A model generated the notes under the pieces. That model was not told the origin of the DNA, made no database searches, and was given only the letters and a program-made list of their open reading frames with translations. A stretch of 64,000 nt of DNA. It comes from Lamellibrachia satsuma (Eukaryota; Annelida; Polychaeta; Sabellida; Siboglinidae). Shown here piece by piece: positions 58,001-64,000 of this stretch. How positions within the stretch are numbered: the first letter of the stretch is position 1; the number at the start of each line of letters is the position of its first letter. Both the position numbers and the translations under genes were made by a program. The stretch spans positions 744,501-808,500 of the forward strand of contig BSQZ01000041.1 of assembly GCA_033239005.1 (NCBI GenBank), written 5' to 3'.

Positions 58001-59994
58001 GAGCGATGCCATTCGCAGCATTCGTAAGTGACAATGCCATATTTGATCTGCACTAATCCTGCAATCGTTCCATGGCTTTTGTAATGAAATTTATTTCTAT
58101 AAAAGGCTTAATTTGTTGACAAAATCATGTCTTGGATATAGATGATCCAACAGGTACAGTTGTGGGGTGCTGTGGCGTAGTGGTTAGAACATCGGACTGT
58201 CGGTTCGATTCCTCTTGCTGCCGTTTTGAGGCTTCATTTGCTCCACGTTGCCTTAGTTCACTCAGCTGTATAAACGAGTATCTGGCTATAGACAGTTCAC
58301 TCAGCTGTATAAACGAGTACCTGGCTATAGACAGTTCACTCAGTTGTATAAACGAGTACCTGGCTGTAGACAGTTCACTCAGCTGTATAAACGAGTACCT
58401 GGCTATAGACAGTTCACTCAGCTGTATAAACGAGTACCTGGCTGTAGACAGTTCACTCAGCTGTATAAACGAGTACCTGGCTATAGACAGTTCACTCAGC
58501 TGTATAAACGAGTACCTGGCTATAGACAGTTCACTCAGCTGTATAAACGAGTACCTGGCTATTGACAGTTCACTCAGCTGTATAAACGAGTACCTGGCTA
58601 TAGACAGTTCATTCAGCTGTATAAACGAGTACCTGGCTATAGACAGTTCACTCAGCTGTATAAACGAGTACCTGGCTATAGATAGTTCACTCAGCTGTAT
58701 AACCGAGTACCGGGCTATAGACAGTTCACTCAGCTGTATAACCGAGTACCGGGCTATAGACAGTTCACTCAGCTGTATAAACGAGTACCTGGCTATAGAC
58801 AGTGGTGGATATGTGTGAACAAATCGTCTTCACACAGTAATTGCAGTGTGGCTGAATGCTTCACAGAGAAGTTGAGTTGGCATTAGAATGAACAGTTCTG
58901 TAAAGCACTTTGAGCCGAGCTGGATACTGCACTATAAAAAACATACCTTTATTATTTTTTAGCGTCATTGCAACATTATGACAACACTTAGTAACCCTCT
59001 GTCAGCTCCCTACATGTCTTGAATGTTTTGTTTTAGAATCTTCTCCACCAGCCGACAATGTACACTTATGAAGATATGCAACTGTTGCAGCAAAGGTTAT
59101 CAGGAGTGGTAAGTCGTGTCCTCAACTCTCCCCTAGCCTTTTCTCTTGTCAAAGCTCATTTCATTATCATAACTTCAACTTCATCTTGCAATCAGGAAGT
59201 ATTAATGTTAGGCATCGAGCAAAAAACTGTTTTGTTTGCCTCTTCTGAATTGCCTGACGAGTAAGTACCTCAACGTATCTGTGGTATTCCTGTTAACACC
59301 TGATTAATGAAAACCTGTCTTATGATGATAACTGTCCAAGTTACAATTTGTTATCATTGATCCGGTCAGGTAGTGTGTGCAAGCGAATTATTTTGGATGA
59401 AGCTGTACCGTACACCAAGTGTAATGATACTTACTCGTTATGTGCCGCTGATACAGATAGCTTGGGTGGATCCAATTACAGAATCTCTTGGTTACAATTG
59501 TGGCTCCCCAGAACATTTACATTACAACTACACTGACCAAACAATGAGACTTAAGTTCTAATTACAGAAATGCAATTATTGGACTATGACATTATCCGTA
59601 GGATTCAGATTTAACGTCTAGACATGATTGGTAGGAAGTAACGTGTACATTTTTATCAAATTACAATGTGTTTAAAAATCATCGGTCATAACTATTTACG
59701 CAGATTAATTACAAAACACAACTGGAAATTACCCCCATTTACTGTTTTTTGTTCCGATTACATCATGTAATCAGTTACATTTATGATTACTGTTGTAATT
59801 GCCCCAACCCTGGGGGTGGGGTAAAGAAGCGGCGCACTAGTCCGAGTGGACCAACGGCAGTGTAGTTCAATTGACTGCATGCATTGTGCATACTTTCTTA
59901 CAGCCTGGTTACTATGACATGCCATTGCAGCCACCCACCACCCTAACAGCTGCTCGCGACCACACCGGACTGTCGGCAGTACCACCGTACACAA
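32826..59994 (+). CDS. UBAP2L: UBAP2/UBAP2L (lingerer) orthologue, 18 exons, C-terminus not included
   Basis: Eighteen exons join in frame to about 1,049 codons and leave the window in phase 1. Order: basic N-terminus; UBA domain (residues about 64-97, ITGRTTDDALVALHD-like); a GKKKK motif; RG/RGG tract (about 165-215); TEDW and KVFTAS motifs (about 274-285); Gln-rich segment; the conserved PASAVEMPG/VQFGNWD block (UBAP2/lingerer domain, about 496-520); a Ser/Thr/Gln/Tyr-rich low-complexity exon; then KAPPNLPPGVPP, YEDMQLLQQRL and PGYYDMPLQPPTTL. Known biology: UBAP2L is a cytoplasmic RNA-binding protein needed for stress-granule assembly, and the fly orthologue Lingerer restrains growth. All introns are GT-AG and unusually repeat-laden. 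The final, Tyr/Pro-rich exons should lie downstream. Single invertebrate copies correspond to both vertebrate paralogues. Confidence 0.93.
33043..33215. mobile_element. Palindromic MITE in UBAP2L intron 1
   Basis: The outer arms ('gaaagtattctgttat' and inverted 'tgaagtattctgttat') pair over about 40 bp. The centre holds two direct copies of a segment with 'tatggtgtgtttgctgtgtt' and 'cactaacacaccaaaggg'. No coding capacity. Confidence 0.75.
33628..33708 (+). CDS. UBAP2L: UBAP2L exon 2
   Basis: 27 codons, phase 0 to 0. PTAEQMRIAQMTSG matches the segment just before the UBA domain (AT-AEQ-R-AQM-S in vertebrates). Confidence 0.92.
34127..34237 (+). CDS. UBAP2L: UBAP2L exon 3 (UBA domain)
   Basis: 37 codons, phase 0 to 0. 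LTGRTTDDALVALHDCDYD, then NGAVEQLLE, forms the three-helix UBA fold predicted to bind ubiquitin. Confidence 0.95.
34619..34781. mobile_element. hAT-like MITE
   Basis: The ends 'gggggttctcaccaaact' and inverted 'caggggttcccaaact' match the hAT terminus also seen at 6932-7255. It lies about 60 bp upstream of UBAP2L exon 4. Confidence 0.65.
34844..35036 (+). CDS. UBAP2L: UBAP2L exon 4
   Basis: GEWKEAGKKKKSQ aligns with the vertebrate SWE-VGKKK segment. It ends in an arginine/glycine-rich tract. The donor GTACAA gives phase 1. Confidence 0.88.
36310..36383. repeat. Long imperfect hairpin
   Basis: 'acatctagatcacccaaatg' pairs with 'catttgggtggtcaagatgt' with few mismatches, with a short A-rich centre. 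It lies next to a tetranucleotide array. Confidence 0.85.
36395..36493. repeat. (TA)n followed by (CATA)n microsatellite
   Basis: A short AT run leads into about 19 'cata' units, in UBAP2L intron 4. Confidence 0.97.
37049..37094. repeat. (AT)n microsatellite
   Basis: About 22 uninterrupted AT units, about 110 bp upstream of UBAP2L exon 5. Confidence 0.97.
37201..37314 (+). CDS. UBAP2L: UBAP2L exon 5 (RG-rich)
   Basis: The joined frame reads GRGRDRDRDRE, then FERGRGRGRGG, an RGG-type RNA-binding and arginine-methylation region. The acceptor is GATGCAG and the donor is GTAAGT. Phase 1 to 1. Confidence 0.92.
37463..37499 (+). CDS. UBAP2L: UBAP2L micro-exon 6 (RGG)
   Basis: 37 bp. It reads GVGRGGRGGGRG and continues the RGG tract. 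The acceptor is GTTGCAG and the donor is GTAAGTC. Phase 1 to 2. Confidence 0.88.
38012..38782. mobile_element. hAT-type non-autonomous element beside exon 7
   Basis: It begins CATGGTTG and ends CAACCCTG. Subterminal 'aaatcatgatttaaa' occurs at both ends. The flanks GTCACTGG (38004-38011) and GTCACTGA (38783-38790) match at 7 of 8 bases, consistent with a hAT target duplication. 771 bp, AT-rich, no transposase. Confidence 0.8.
38813..38952 (+). CDS. UBAP2L: UBAP2L exon 7
   Basis: It starts GGSSSGIGAAI and ends DTWTNETAENAEKDD. A hAT-type element ends only 30 bp before this acceptor. Phase 2 to 1. Confidence 0.9.
38985..39110 (+). repeat. Interspersed repeat, copy 1
   Basis: It shares 'catgcgcattagtactagat', 'cattctt.gaca' and 'tgtacgaca' with 52090-52205, and in part with 53590-53680. 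The same orientation is used in all three, and all lie in UBAP2L introns. Confidence 0.7.
39544..40580. mobile_element. hAT-type non-autonomous element, perfect 8-bp duplication
   Basis: The ends are CAGGCCTTGGGT and inverted CAGGCCTCGGGT (11 of 12). Identical flanks TTGTGTAC lie at 39536-39543 and 40581-40588. Both ends are filled with 'tattactattac' subterminal repeats. 1,037 bp with no coding capacity, in UBAP2L intron 7. Confidence 0.92.
40653..40705 (+). CDS. UBAP2L: UBAP2L exon 8
   Basis: AWSDIASEDWATEDWTGT corresponds to the vertebrate AWR-A-EEWGTEDW block. Phase 1 to 0. Confidence 0.92.
40905..41047. repeat. Relic related to the 39544-40580 type of element
   Basis: Repeated 'agttataattacaa' and an end resembling a hAT terminus ('gggtctagccctgg'). 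The left end is not clear. It lies directly before UBAP2L exon 9. Confidence 0.45.
41103..41395 (+). CDS. UBAP2L: UBAP2L exon 9
   Basis: LNESKVFTAS matches the vertebrate SETKIFTAS block. It then becomes Ser/Thr/Gln-rich and diverged. Donor GTAAGA, phase 2. Confidence 0.9.
41941..42109 (+). CDS. UBAP2L: UBAP2L exon 10
   Basis: VDLCEIFAKTAEASSQD, then FSKAVTDSVAGSQAELM, a helical segment not strongly conserved. The donor is GTCAGT at 42110, the first unit of a 19-bp tandem array. Phase 0. Confidence 0.85.
42110..42196. repeat. 19-bp tandem repeat starting at a splice donor
   Basis: The units gtcagtgtctccagtagtg, gtcagcgtctacggtagtg, gtcagcgtctgcagtagta and gtcggcgtctacggtagtg, then a partial unit, begin exactly at the donor of UBAP2L exon 10 and run to the tail of the antisense LINE. 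Confidence 0.9.
43050..43104. repeat. (CA)n/(CGCA)n microsatellite inside the LINE
   Basis: Alternating CA and CGCA units lie inside the reverse-transcriptase reading frame and create a CVCVCV / RACVRAC tract on the minus strand. Confidence 0.95.
44670..44881. repeat. 106-bp direct duplication
   Basis: Two copies start at 44670 and 44776 ('aaatatattcaacattgcgt' to 'acgtaaatgtttctat') with few differences. They are internal to the nested element. Confidence 0.93.
45460..45740 (-). pseudogene. hAT-type N-terminal zinc-finger fragment
   Basis: On the minus strand, WFIRFAWLIHDSKSHVFRCK, then CMHA and FLSPG/FVTG, with one frame change after it. This matches the TTF-type finger at the start of ZNF862/KIAA1586-like hAT transposases ('W...FpWl.yd...mfCk.C......F..G'). 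The rest of the transposase is missing. Confidence 0.55.
47600..47765. repeat. 27-bp minisatellite, 6 copies
   Basis: The unit is 'gtgactgggtagtgcaagga' plus 'gtcgtaa'. The period is a multiple of 3, so several frames stay open across it. It lies about 160 bp before UBAP2L exon 11. Confidence 0.96.
47924..48109 (+). CDS. UBAP2L: UBAP2L exon 11 (Gln-rich)
   Basis: 62 codons rich in Gln (QSTTQQQQRQQQSG), ending KLPPPSK, which leads into the conserved block of exon 12. The acceptor is GTGGCAG and the donor is GTAAGA. Phase 0 to 0. Confidence 0.9.
48634..48717. repeat. Hairpin with 12-bp perfect arms
   Basis: AAATGTGGGCTC (48634-48645) pairs with GAGCCCACATTT (48706-48717), and an inner pair, aacccaacg and cgtcgggtt, extends it. 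It lies in UBAP2L intron 11. Confidence 0.85.
49998..50020. repeat. 23-bp palindrome with paired YY1-like sites
   Basis: TCCAAGATGGC, G, GCCATCTTGGA: perfect arms around a single G. CAAGATGGC is the YY1 core, present in both orientations. Confidence 0.85.
50145..51406 (-). CDS. Hypothetical antisense gene in UBAP2L intron 11
   Basis: On the minus strand a TATTTTAAATA box (about 51393-51403) and a CRE, TGACGTCA (51355-51362), precede a donor GAG/GTAAGA at 51314/51313. An acceptor CCCCGACAG leads to an exon from 51150 with ATG at 51132 in a good context (MAYAAETLETLFDISGW) that is open to 51025. A further acceptor ATTGTTTCAG gives an exon from 50452 to a stop at 50145 (NTLPEEKAPNVAFFYILIK, then LLCLLPKLGLRLPDHVSSF). 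The pieces are ordered and protein-like, but I see no GT donor joining the second to the third. I do not recognise the product. Treat it as a candidate, possibly a relic. Confidence 0.3.
51821..51905 (+). mobile_element. SINE tail fragment
   Basis: 'ggctgaatgcttcccggaga', 'agttgagttgg' and 'gaatgaacag' match the 3' part of the SINE at 58163-58935. The head is absent. Confidence 0.6.
52090..52205 (+). repeat. Interspersed repeat, copy 2
   Basis: Aligns with 38985-39110 over most of its length ('gatgcgcattagcactagat', 'tattgtacgacaatagatga'). Confidence 0.7.
52428..53165 (-). CDS. Hypothetical second antisense transcript unit in intron 11
   Basis: A GC-rich block on the minus strand (53074-52781) has an open frame with SCEEVQSRGQQFIAAVIEDY. 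It lies below an X-box-like GTTGCTATGGAAGT (about 53148-53161). A second protein-like piece, GIPNLVANEVAFNKYYVFPL, then YTPTGGTYKISFHLEHYK, follows an acceptor TCTCAG near 52686 and ends at 52428. The family is not recognised and the splice between the pieces is not established. It could be a gene relic. Confidence 0.22.
53590..53680 (+). repeat. Interspersed repeat, copy 3 (diverged)
   Basis: Partial match to 38985-39110 and 52090-52205 ('attcttagccaataggcgtc', 'tgttgtgaatattgtctatt'). It ends just before UBAP2L exon 12. Confidence 0.45.
53695..53846 (+). CDS. UBAP2L: UBAP2L exon 12 (UBAP2/lingerer motif)
   Basis: IPASAVEMPGAMNYPVDVQ, then FGNWD, is the most conserved family signature outside the UBA. 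Donor GTGTGT, phase 2. Confidence 0.95.
54671..54890 (+). CDS. UBAP2L: UBAP2L exon 13
   Basis: Ser/Thr-rich (STVDTTMTMSSSDRIS). Two donors in the same phase 0 are possible: GTGAGA at 54876, giving an exon end at 54875, or GTGTGT at 54891. The longer form is listed. Confidence 0.82.
55198..55285 (+). CDS. UBAP2L: UBAP2L exon 14
   Basis: QIPPSHEPFPSSQQSDN, then YSSQRQTQQT. The acceptor is ACTTCAG and the donor is GTGAGT. Phase 0 to 1. Confidence 0.85.
56406..57350 (+). CDS. UBAP2L: UBAP2L exon 15 (large low-complexity exon)
   Basis: 945 bp encoding about 315 residues dominated by Ser, Gln, Tyr, Gly and Thr, with repeated YQ/SYQ patterns, then long Ser/Thr runs. This is a prion-like composition suited to condensate formation. 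The acceptor is TTTGCAG and the donor is GTAAGT. Phase 1 to 1. It is GC-richer than its surroundings. Confidence 0.95.
57929..58023 (+). CDS. UBAP2L: UBAP2L exon 16
   Basis: KAPPNLPPGVPPVIGHNYLI is nearly identical to the vertebrate KAPPNLPPGVPP block, confirming orthology. Phase 1 to 0. Confidence 0.96.
58163..58935 (+). mobile_element. tRNA-derived SINE with expanded body
   Basis: The head has an A-box-like 'tggcgtagtggtt' (58173-58185) and a B box 'ggttcgattcc' (58202-58212). The body is a 39-bp tandem array. The tail is 'tgaatgcttcacagagaagt' to 'gtaaagcactttgagc' and 'gcactataaaaa'. It is in the same orientation as UBAP2L and lies about 100 bp before exon 17. Confidence 0.8.
58254..58803. 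repeat. 39-bp tandem repeat, 14 copies, inside the SINE
   Basis: The unit is 'ttcactcagctgtataaacg' plus 'agtacctggctatagacag'. The period is a multiple of 3, so a plus-strand frame of 228 codons (SLSCINEYLAIDS repeated) stays open, with no sign that it is a protein. Confidence 0.97.
59037..59108 (+). CDS. UBAP2L: UBAP2L exon 17
   Basis: 24 codons. MYTYEDMQLLQQRLSG aligns with the vertebrate YGYDDLQMLQTR segment. The acceptor is TTTTAG and the donor is GTAAGT. Confidence 0.94.
59457..59812. mobile_element. Probable hAT-type MITE
   Basis: The left 'agcttgggtggatccaatta' and the right end, inverted 'cagggttggggcaattac', resemble each other. The interior is rich in 'attacaattac' as in 39544-40580. 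No clear target duplication. About 90 bp before UBAP2L exon 18. Confidence 0.5.
59904..59994 (+). CDS. UBAP2L: UBAP2L exon 18
   Basis: PGYYDMPLQPPTTLTAARD corresponds to the vertebrate DYYSIPFPTPTT..GRD segment. The acceptor is CTTACAG and the donor is GTAAGT at 59995. It leaves in phase 1, so the gene continues. Confidence 0.94.
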
Positions 59995-60594
59995 GTAAGT
60001 ACACCACTCACACGCTGCTGCGTTGTCTACGTGTTGTCCACAAAGGGGTCATCTCAAGACACTGATGTTTAATACTAAAAAATGGTTTGTGGGCGGGGTG
60101 AGTTAGCGCCTGTTTCAGTTAACGTCCTACATTGATGTATTTAAAAAAAATTTTATCAGATCGCTGTTCGTGCATGCAGGCAGTTTTGCGTGGCGGAATA
60201 TGAACAGGGTGCATTGTTTACAGCATAAAGGATGTAGAAATTGTCACGCGTATTCATAGGTCAATGTAATTAAAAGTTTCACATGGGAGGGTGGTGAGGT
60301 TAAATGACATGGTTCTGTTTTACTATCAAACATCAGTGATTGAGGTGGCCCCTCAGCATGCATTGCTTTATTTGTACGTACGTAATAAATACATAACACC
60401 AAAATGACATACCATATCATTTGTTTGGAGTTAAGACTGTTCTGGGTTACTGTAGTACAGCGCTGGTGGATAACTGGCAACATTTGATGTTTACTTCCTG
60501 GAATAGGGCATGTTTTTCCACGATTGCTACACATTTCTGGTTACGATGACGTACTCAACCAGTCACGTTTCACTAGAGGGGTACTGGGTAATGT

Positions 60595-60780
60595 GTCGAA
60601 TGCACCCCTCCGCTTCCGTCACTGGCAACCTTTTTTAATTAAATAACCCAGACCAGTCGCATATGTCATCTGCTTCTGCACAAGTCGACCGCACACAGAC
60701 CGATTTGTATGGAAGAGGAGATGTTTGCGGCCGGTCTGTGTTTAAACAATGGACGACGGAAGCGGACAGGTGTGTTCACT
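60595..60780. repeat. Palindromic element after exon 18
   Basis: CCGCTTCCGTC (60610-60620) pairs with GACGGAAGCGG (60755-60765), and an inner pair, CACAGACCG and CGGTCTGTG, is also present. A short open stretch inside mimics an exon (see rejected items). Confidence 0.6.
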
Positions 60781-61006
60781 GCTTTAGACAGACAAGTTGG
60801 CATGTGAGAAATACTTAAATTTTATATTGTCATAAATTTTATTATTATTTCATTGTCTAGATGTTTTTTTTTGGAATCGTAGTATCTCCACTAAACTCGT
60901 AGTGTAGTGAAAATAGTACTCTGTAGTTAGTTTAGCATGGGTATGTAGGATTAAAGCCATATATTTTACCCCCAGTCTGAGTAGGGTTGTTCTCCTCAGC
61001 CATACA

Positions 61007-61095
61007 GTTGAGCCTCGTTATAACGTGGTAGTCAGAGTCTACGACTTCGGAACACGCTGTACGCGAGGCGCGTTAGGTGTTCACATATCTGCCAC
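61007..61095. mobile_element. Tigger-like terminal fragment
   Basis: 'cagttgagcctcgttataac' is close to the canonical Tigger/pogo terminus. No matching right end or coding region was found nearby. Confidence 0.45.
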
Positions 61096-61202
61096 CAGGG
61101 AGCTACTAAACAACAGTGATCACCGCCCGCCGCACCAAGTCCATGAACGCTGTCTTATATGCCAACATGCAGTTTATGGAACTTATTAAACTTATACTAG
61201 CA

Positions 61203-64000
61203 TCAGGAACAGGAACAGGAAATATTTATTCGTCCCAAAAACAACAAAACAGAGTATTCAACACAAAAACCATACAATATATTGCATCTATGTCGACATG
61301 AGAAAATGAAGTGGTAAGAATATAGCGTACGGTCTGAAAATAAAAGATAATGTCATAAGGGACGGGAGACTCCTACTAAGACTAAAAATTAATCGCTAAC
61401 GTAGGAGCCACCCTGTCAATTAATTTCACCCGTTATTAAGATAAAAAGAAATAATAATAATAATAAAATAATAATAAAAAAACCTATAAATATTAATGCA
61501 TAATTACTGGGTGAACAAAATTAATATAGATATTAATATAGATATGCCGGTATATTACAAATGCCAATTATATTCCTACAACCAGATATACAAACAGTGA
61601 TTTTTTTTAACCAAGGAGGAACGGAGACATAGTCAGTCATGTTGACATATATAAAAATTTTGGATTGCACATTGTTCAATGTATGTATTCAGATAATAAA
61701 GTTTGATATAATTTGAGAAACTGTGTAAACTGTGAGTGGTGACCTTGTCTTTTAATAAATCAGGTGCGTTATTTATGGTATGTGGCAAACTGTACCTAAG
61801 ACTTCGTTTAGCAAACTCGTTATGTACCCTGATCGTATGTATATTATATTGATGTATTAAAGTTGTGAATACTATTGTCTTGATCAAGTTGTAAGTTTTG
61901 CAGGTAGACAGGTAGTTTATTGTTTGAAAATTTATGATATAATTTTAGTTCCTGCAATTTTAGAATATGCTCTACTTTTAGTAAATTAAGACTTTTGAAC
62001 AGTGGATCGGTATGAGCATTATATTTGCTTAACCTGATAAGCCCTGAATTTCTGGGGGAGTTGATTTTGTTTCAACCCATGGGATTATGAAATGCACTGT
62101 AACATGTAAAGTCTTCATCAAAACCCTTACAATATATACATATTCTGAATCACAGAATATTTATCTTACCAATGGTAATAACACTATCAATGTTATGATT
62201 AACTGTGGCTAATTAGCATATAATTAGCATATGTAAACAATCGCAAAGTAAAAAATTAAATACGAAATCTAGTTTTATTTCGTCACTCATGGACACAATA
62301 AAGCACAAAATGAGGCAAGTTTGGTACTGCAAGGTAGGCCTACATGTCCTCTATGACCAGCAACAGAAATTATAATAATATCTGCATTTACCTGTGAAAT
62401 ATTACAATTAGCATGCAAGTACTATGATTTTGGTTGATCGCATATATACATATAAAGCACACAAAACTGTTCACAAAATGCATAATAATGAAAGTTTCAT
62501 AGGTACATGTAATCTACTGACATATATCAGAGCACACCACGTATTGTAGTATAACTTATGGAAAAAAAAGAAAAATTCAAGGAATATAAATGCAGTAATT
62601 CTGCAAATGTGAGTCAAATGTTACGTCAAAAGACAATGAATGCAGTAACAACACATCATTGACACATCGATGTTGTTGTCTTGTCCGCTACTAATGTCAT
62701 TTACATCAGAATTATCGGATGTAAAACCCAACAGATGCAATGCCCGCTCATAGTCATCGTAACCATGAATCGTAAAACGTTGACGAGATATCAGTCACTT
62801 TAAAAAAATGCGCAAAAATACTAATAATTGACGGATTGATTCAAGAAATGGCTCAAAACGTCCGCACATGTGTTGTCTTCATCCGGGCACCAACAGCAGA
62901 ACCAAAGCGAACGAACGTGGCGCTACACAGCGATCAATATGAACACTACATCCCAACACCGAAATTTCGGTGTTCAGGGTGCATGAGGTTAAACATATAA
63001 TTCGGACGGCTTTCTTTTGAAGTTTTTTATTCTATCACATCGATAGCCCCAGGCCGTTAAGCCATAGTTTAGATGTGACAATATCGAAGTGTTATACAAC
63101 ATAATCTTTATATTAAGTGGTAACAATCGTTTGAGTTTATTTAGGATACCTATAATTCTGGAGCACCTATTTGAAATTTTGTTGATGTGGCTTTGCCAGT
63201 TTAATTGTTCATTAAAACTTATCCCTAGGAATTAAACTCATTTACTCTATCAGTGTATGTATTATCTATTTTTATATTTAGTGGATTTATCATATTAATT
63301 CTTCTAGCCGTTTTGAAGATCATATATTTAGATTTATTTACATTTAGAGATAATTTGTTTAATTTAAGCCACTCATTAATTTTGTCCAGTTCTGTGTTGA
63401 TTAAGAATTCTACATTTTAATTTTTGCCATATTGTGCGAAAGAATCTAAGGTACTTGAAAGTGTCATGTCATCGGCGTACATAATAAAGTTGAATTTTGG
63501 ACTGGATTGGGCAAAGTCATTTATATAAATTATAAATAACAAAGGGTCTAGAATTGATCCTTGAGGTACGTCTGTGGAGATATTAAGCCTATCTGATTGG
63601 GCGTCTTCAAATTCTACGTACTGTTTTCTATTTGTTACATAATTTTTGAACAGGTCTAAAGCTACTCCTTCCACGCCATAAAACTCTAGCTTATCAATTA
63701 ATATTTAATGATCCAGAGTGTCAAAAGCTTTTGACAGGTCCAAGTAAATTTATAGGTATTTCCTTATTATCCATACGTGTCAATATCCTGTCAATTAATT
63801 CAAGAGCGGCAAATTCCGTAGAATTTTCCTTTCTAAATCCATATTGATTATCGTATATAAGTTTATGTCTTTTTAAGAAAGAATTTAGCTGGTCGTAAAT
63901 AATTGTTTCGATTACTTTTGAAATTGCAGGTAACATTGATATTGGCCTGTAGTTGCAGAATAGGGCTTCGTCCCCTTTTTTATAAATTGGTATTACTTTG
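61203..64000 (-). mobile_element. LINE with simple-repeat 3' tail, interrupted
   Basis: The minus strand from the window edge reads SMLPAISKVIETIIYDQLNS, YDNQYGFRKENSTEFAALEL, a VPQGSILDPLLFIIYINDF block (motif B) and FIMYADDMTLSS (motif C, Asp pair). Then comes the C-terminal part to about 62990, a gap of about 0.9 kb, and the final part RLSKYNAHTDPLF to HTINNAPDLLKD (62080-61633). The 3' end carries AATAAA and a 'cctgttcctgttcctg' tail at about 61203-61235. Motif A is broken by a frameshift near 63710 (stop before DQLDKAFD-like sequence). It is a different family from the LINE at 15.6 kb. Confidence 0.8.
62085..62985. mobile_element. Unclassified insertion inside the right-hand LINE
   Basis: LINE coding similarity stops at about 62990 and resumes at about 62080. 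The interval has no long frame. Its ends are weakly inverted ('gtttcaacccatgg' against 'gtttaacctcatgc'). Target duplications are not clear, so the boundaries are approximate. Confidence 0.4.

Noticed and set aside
58163..58230. tRNA gene
   Set aside because: A and B box-like sequences are present but the cloverleaf and 3' end are missing. It is the head of a SINE.
58132..58818. 228-codon repetitive plus-strand protein
   Set aside because: Open only because the 39-bp period is a multiple of three; it lies within a SINE in an intron.
60685..60769. Possible UBAP2L exon 19 (TDLYGRGD-like stretch with AG and GT borders in the right phase)
   Set aside because: It lies inside a palindromic element with paired arms, the acceptor is poor, and the similarity covers only a few residues.

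Overview
This is animal nuclear DNA. It has AT-rich intergenic sequence, GT-AG introns, dense interspersed repeats and several reverse-transcriptase and transposase relics. Nothing bacterial or organellar is visible. Exon size, repeat content and protein similarity fit an invertebrate bilaterian, probably marine, but I cannot name the phylum from the sequence.

Two host genes on the plus strand frame the window. At 852-4563 are the last five coding exons of a gene whose acidic and basic C-terminus I tentatively assign to Integrator subunit 3 (INTS3, also SOSS-A). From 32826 to 59994 runs most of a UBAP2/UBAP2L (lingerer) orthologue. I place 18 coding exons, all with GT-AG borders and compatible phases, covering the UBA domain, RGG region, UBAP2/lingerer conserved motif, Ser/Thr/Gln-rich exon and the start of the proline-rich C-terminus. 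The last coding exons lie beyond the window or were not found. INTS3 and UBAP2L are close together on human 1q21.3, which supports both calls and suggests old linkage.

The 27 kb between them (about 5.8-32.7 kb) is a repeat graveyard. In order it holds: a hAT-like MITE; a broken copy of an uncharacterised basic protein family interrupted by minisatellites (10.4-13.3 kb); a TA-flanked element with a PHD-like remnant, split by an intact but 5'-truncated LINE reverse transcriptase (13.6-17.6 kb); LINE fragments; a decayed nuclease-like gene ending in a Cys-rich CXC domain, whose 23-residue motif is amplified six-fold in frame (19.9-22.9 kb); a signal-peptide exon; and a 3.7 kb hAT transposon with a perfect 8-bp target duplication. 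LINE remnants and a pogo/Tigger remnant follow.

The UBAP2L introns hold further insertions. These include two hAT-type non-autonomous elements with 8-bp target duplications, a 5 kb antisense LINE split by a 1.96 kb TIR element, a SINE with a 39-bp internal tandem expansion, and promoter-like islands that may start small antisense genes in intron 11. The right end (61.2-64 kb) is another antisense LINE. I found no CRISPR array, rRNA or functional tRNA gene. The least described material is the nuclease/CXC family and the basic protein family; both copies here are broken.
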